NCBI RefSeq assembly: GCF_000699445.3 | Contig: NC_067202.1 | Span: 1 to 64,000, forward strand | Direction of reading: 5' to 3' | Source: Schistosoma haematobium | Lineage: Eukaryota > Platyhelminthes > Trematoda > Strigeidida > Schistosomatidae | DNA length: 64,000 nt | In this document: positions 63,235 through 64,000 of the stretch, in pieces | Numbering within the stretch: the stretch's first letter is position 1 | How the letters are laid out: every line of letters begins with the position of its first letter | The notes under the pieces: generated by a model | Told to the model about the DNA's origin: nothing | The model's input: the letters and a program-made list of their open reading frames with translations, nothing else | Database searches by the model: none | Program-made: the position numbers and the translations under genes

Positions 63235-63425
63235 TGAAATCATGAACCGATCAATGCTAGACCACCCTTAAAAACCTGTAAACAGTGAACGGTTGTTTCG
63301 AGCGGGTCATAGGTCCTCACTTCAAAGTACTCCCGTAATGGGACCAAACGGCGCTCCAGTACTTCCAGGTTTTCAGTGGTGATCTGACATTGATCGATTC
63401 AACAATCTCCACAACCCAATGCTGA
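63235..63425. mobile_element. SINE-B inverted pair, decayed
   Basis: A reverse tail (63235-63305, CATGAACCGATCAATGCTAG to CGGTTGTTTCG) meets a forward ribozyme and tail (63320-63425, AGTACTCCCGTAATGGGACC, CTCCAGTACTTCCAGG). Core lost in both. Confidence 0.75.
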
Positions 63426-64000
63426 CAGTTAATGTATTTATTTATCCTCATTTTATGCATTCTGAAGCATGTTTGATTCATATCATCCAGCAAGTTATTT
63501 AGTTTCATCGAATTTCTATATATACTTAGTCTAGAATAAGCTAAATTAAACTGGAATTAGTTGTTATGATTTTTTTAGAAGTTAACACTGACTATTGATA
63601 ATTTATCTTAATTTAGAGTAGCAGATGAACACTTAGAACAAATTAGAACAGTCAGACGAGTAAGTTTTCGTTTTACATATGGAAAACGGAGTTTGATTCG
63701 TAAAAACTAATTGAATGTTCTCTCAAATTTAGTTATAAAATGATTCACCAGAAGTGGATCCAACAGTGATCTCATCACTGTTTATCATTGTTTACTCAAA
63801 TCAAATTGTATGACGATTAACGGGAAACATCAACCCAGTCAATGTTAACAGGTAAGCGCAAATTTCCTTAAGTGATTGGCAAAATGCTCAAATAGAAACA
63901 CCTTTACAATCTATTTAATTAATCATGTAACAGGTAAGACTTTGTTGTATTTAAAATAAGCTTGAAACAAGTGTATCCGTTAATGAATGACAAAAAACTT

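Overview
The window looks like nuclear DNA of a blood fluke, genus Schistosoma. It is AT-rich and intron-rich, and it is packed with schistosome-type mobile DNA: RTE-like non-LTR retrotransposons ending in TAAG repeats, Penelope-like fragments, and Sm-alpha-type SINEs carrying hammerhead ribozymes. I cannot name the species from sequence alone.

Two host genes run tail to tail. On the left, + strand exons at 1.23-5.89 kb encode the C-terminus of a KIF4-type chromokinesin: the end of the coiled coil and the cysteine-rich CXC motif, with a poly(A) signal near 6.4 kb. On the right, fifteen - strand exons between 60.0 and 18.0 kb encode the C-terminal part of a beta-type spectrin: spectrin repeats, an acidic linker, a PH domain split over three exons, and a Ser/Thr-rich tail. 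Both genes are partial and their 5' ends lie outside the window. Splice phases agree at every spectrin junction except those around the 42.2 kb exon.

The rest is intron or intergenic DNA full of repeats. 1-6 kb: kinesin gene, with a dead Penelope GIY-YIG fragment and a 712 bp inverted duplication of one of its own exons. 6.5-17.8 kb: intergenic, with RTE fragments (one with a 94 bp flanking duplication), LTR-like sequences, a tRNA-Leu-like sequence and telomere-like repeats. 18-60 kb: spectrin gene, whose introns hold a truncated histone H2A, a 5S rRNA fragment, an LTR fused to a 59 nt copy of tRNA-Ser plus CCA, many hammerhead SINEs, several RTE/CR1-like fragments and foldback elements. 60-64 kb: upstream spectrin sequence dominated by SINEs, an RTE remnant and one possible exon-like ORF.

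There is no operon-like or defence-like system. The most unusual signals are three SINE families that each join a tRNA-like head to a hammerhead core with a short GC-rich, often palindromic stem III, the repeated tail-head-head-tail arrangement of one of them, and the LTR/tRNA fusion.
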